64,000 nt of DNA, from positions 1 through 64,000 of the forward strand of contig JAPLPK010000067.1 in the NCBI GenBank assembly GCA_026400275.1, given 5' to 3'. Shown here in pieces: positions 63,920 to 64,000 of the stretch. Within the stretch, counting starts at the first letter, position 1. The number at the start of each line of letters is the position of its first letter. Under the pieces are notes generated by a model that did not search any database, was not told the origin of the DNA, and saw nothing but the letters and a program-made list of their open reading frames with translations. This stretch comes from Burkholderiales bacterium. GTDB lineage: Bacteria > Pseudomonadota > Gammaproteobacteria > Burkholderiales > Burkholderiaceae_C. Both the position numbers and the translations under genes were made by a program.

Positions 63920-64000
63920 GCACAGACCGTACGAACACGAGGAGGATTGCATCGGCTTTACACCGCATACCACTTTTCATATTTTGCCTATAACAGGCAC
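63920..64000. other. Window end after the dioxygenase gene
   Basis: The last 81 bases hold no ORF or terminator that I can support. Confidence 0.5.

Overview
The window looks like chromosomal DNA of a betaproteobacterium of the Comamonadaceae, close to Rhodoferax. The basis is high GC, betaproteobacterial gene orders (purE-purK-sua5, tsaB-rimI-UDG-like, uvrA/MFS/ssb, yqjD-yqjE), and a dispersed palindrome built around GCGCAGGTA-N-TACCTGCGC that sits between many genes. No rRNA, tRNA, CRISPR array or complete mobile element was recognised; the only transposon trace is an IS3-type remnant near 31 kb.

Layout. 1-3.3 kb (-): a damaged indolepyruvate ferredoxin oxidoreductase gene with a duplicated start, divergent from an Lrp regulator. 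4-6.8 kb: BON-domain protein, gmhA, MHS-type transporter. 7-13.8 kb (+): cyoABCD, SURF1 and a RegB/RegA redox two-component pair in one overlapping operon. 13.9-16.6 kb (-): frameshifted DUF2252 gene, H-NS-like protein, AraC regulator. 16.7-23 kb (-): pirin, cysteine hydrolase, YtcJ-like amidohydrolase, DoxX, TehA/SLAC1-like channel, alpha/beta hydrolase and a small AraC-type protein, facing a LysR gene; a DJ-1 protein and an RHH protein follow on the + strand. 25.9-31.3 kb: sugar-binding protein, aldo-keto reductase, creatininase-like hydrolase, LacI regulator, membrane desaturase, IS remnant. 31.3-42.6 kb: thioredoxin/TPR co-chaperone, purEK, sua5, two SGNH lipoproteins (one with its catalytic residues lost), OmpW, PBP4, tsaB-rimI-UDG-like, pyrF. 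42.6-51 kb: nested inverted repeat, chemoreceptor, yqjDE-like trio, uvrA, MFS, ssb. 51.2-56.6 kb: large hybrid kinase plus HD-GYP response regulator. 56.7-63.9 kb (+): NMT1/THI5-type ABC transporter, RutR-like TetR, psuK, psuG and a PHYHD1-like dioxygenase, with a RutR-type operator upstream.

How the genes may work together. The last cluster reads as a complete pathway for pseudouridine or pyrimidine uptake and breakdown, with one unexplained oxygenase. The cyo operon carries its probable redox regulator. The pirin-to-AraC operon resembles an oxidant or electrophile detoxification unit whose substrate cannot be read from sequence. The degenerate UDG-fold protein after rimI has an N-terminal segment like the DNA polymerase III psi subunit, which may be the most interesting single gene here. 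All calls come from reading the sequence; no database search was run.
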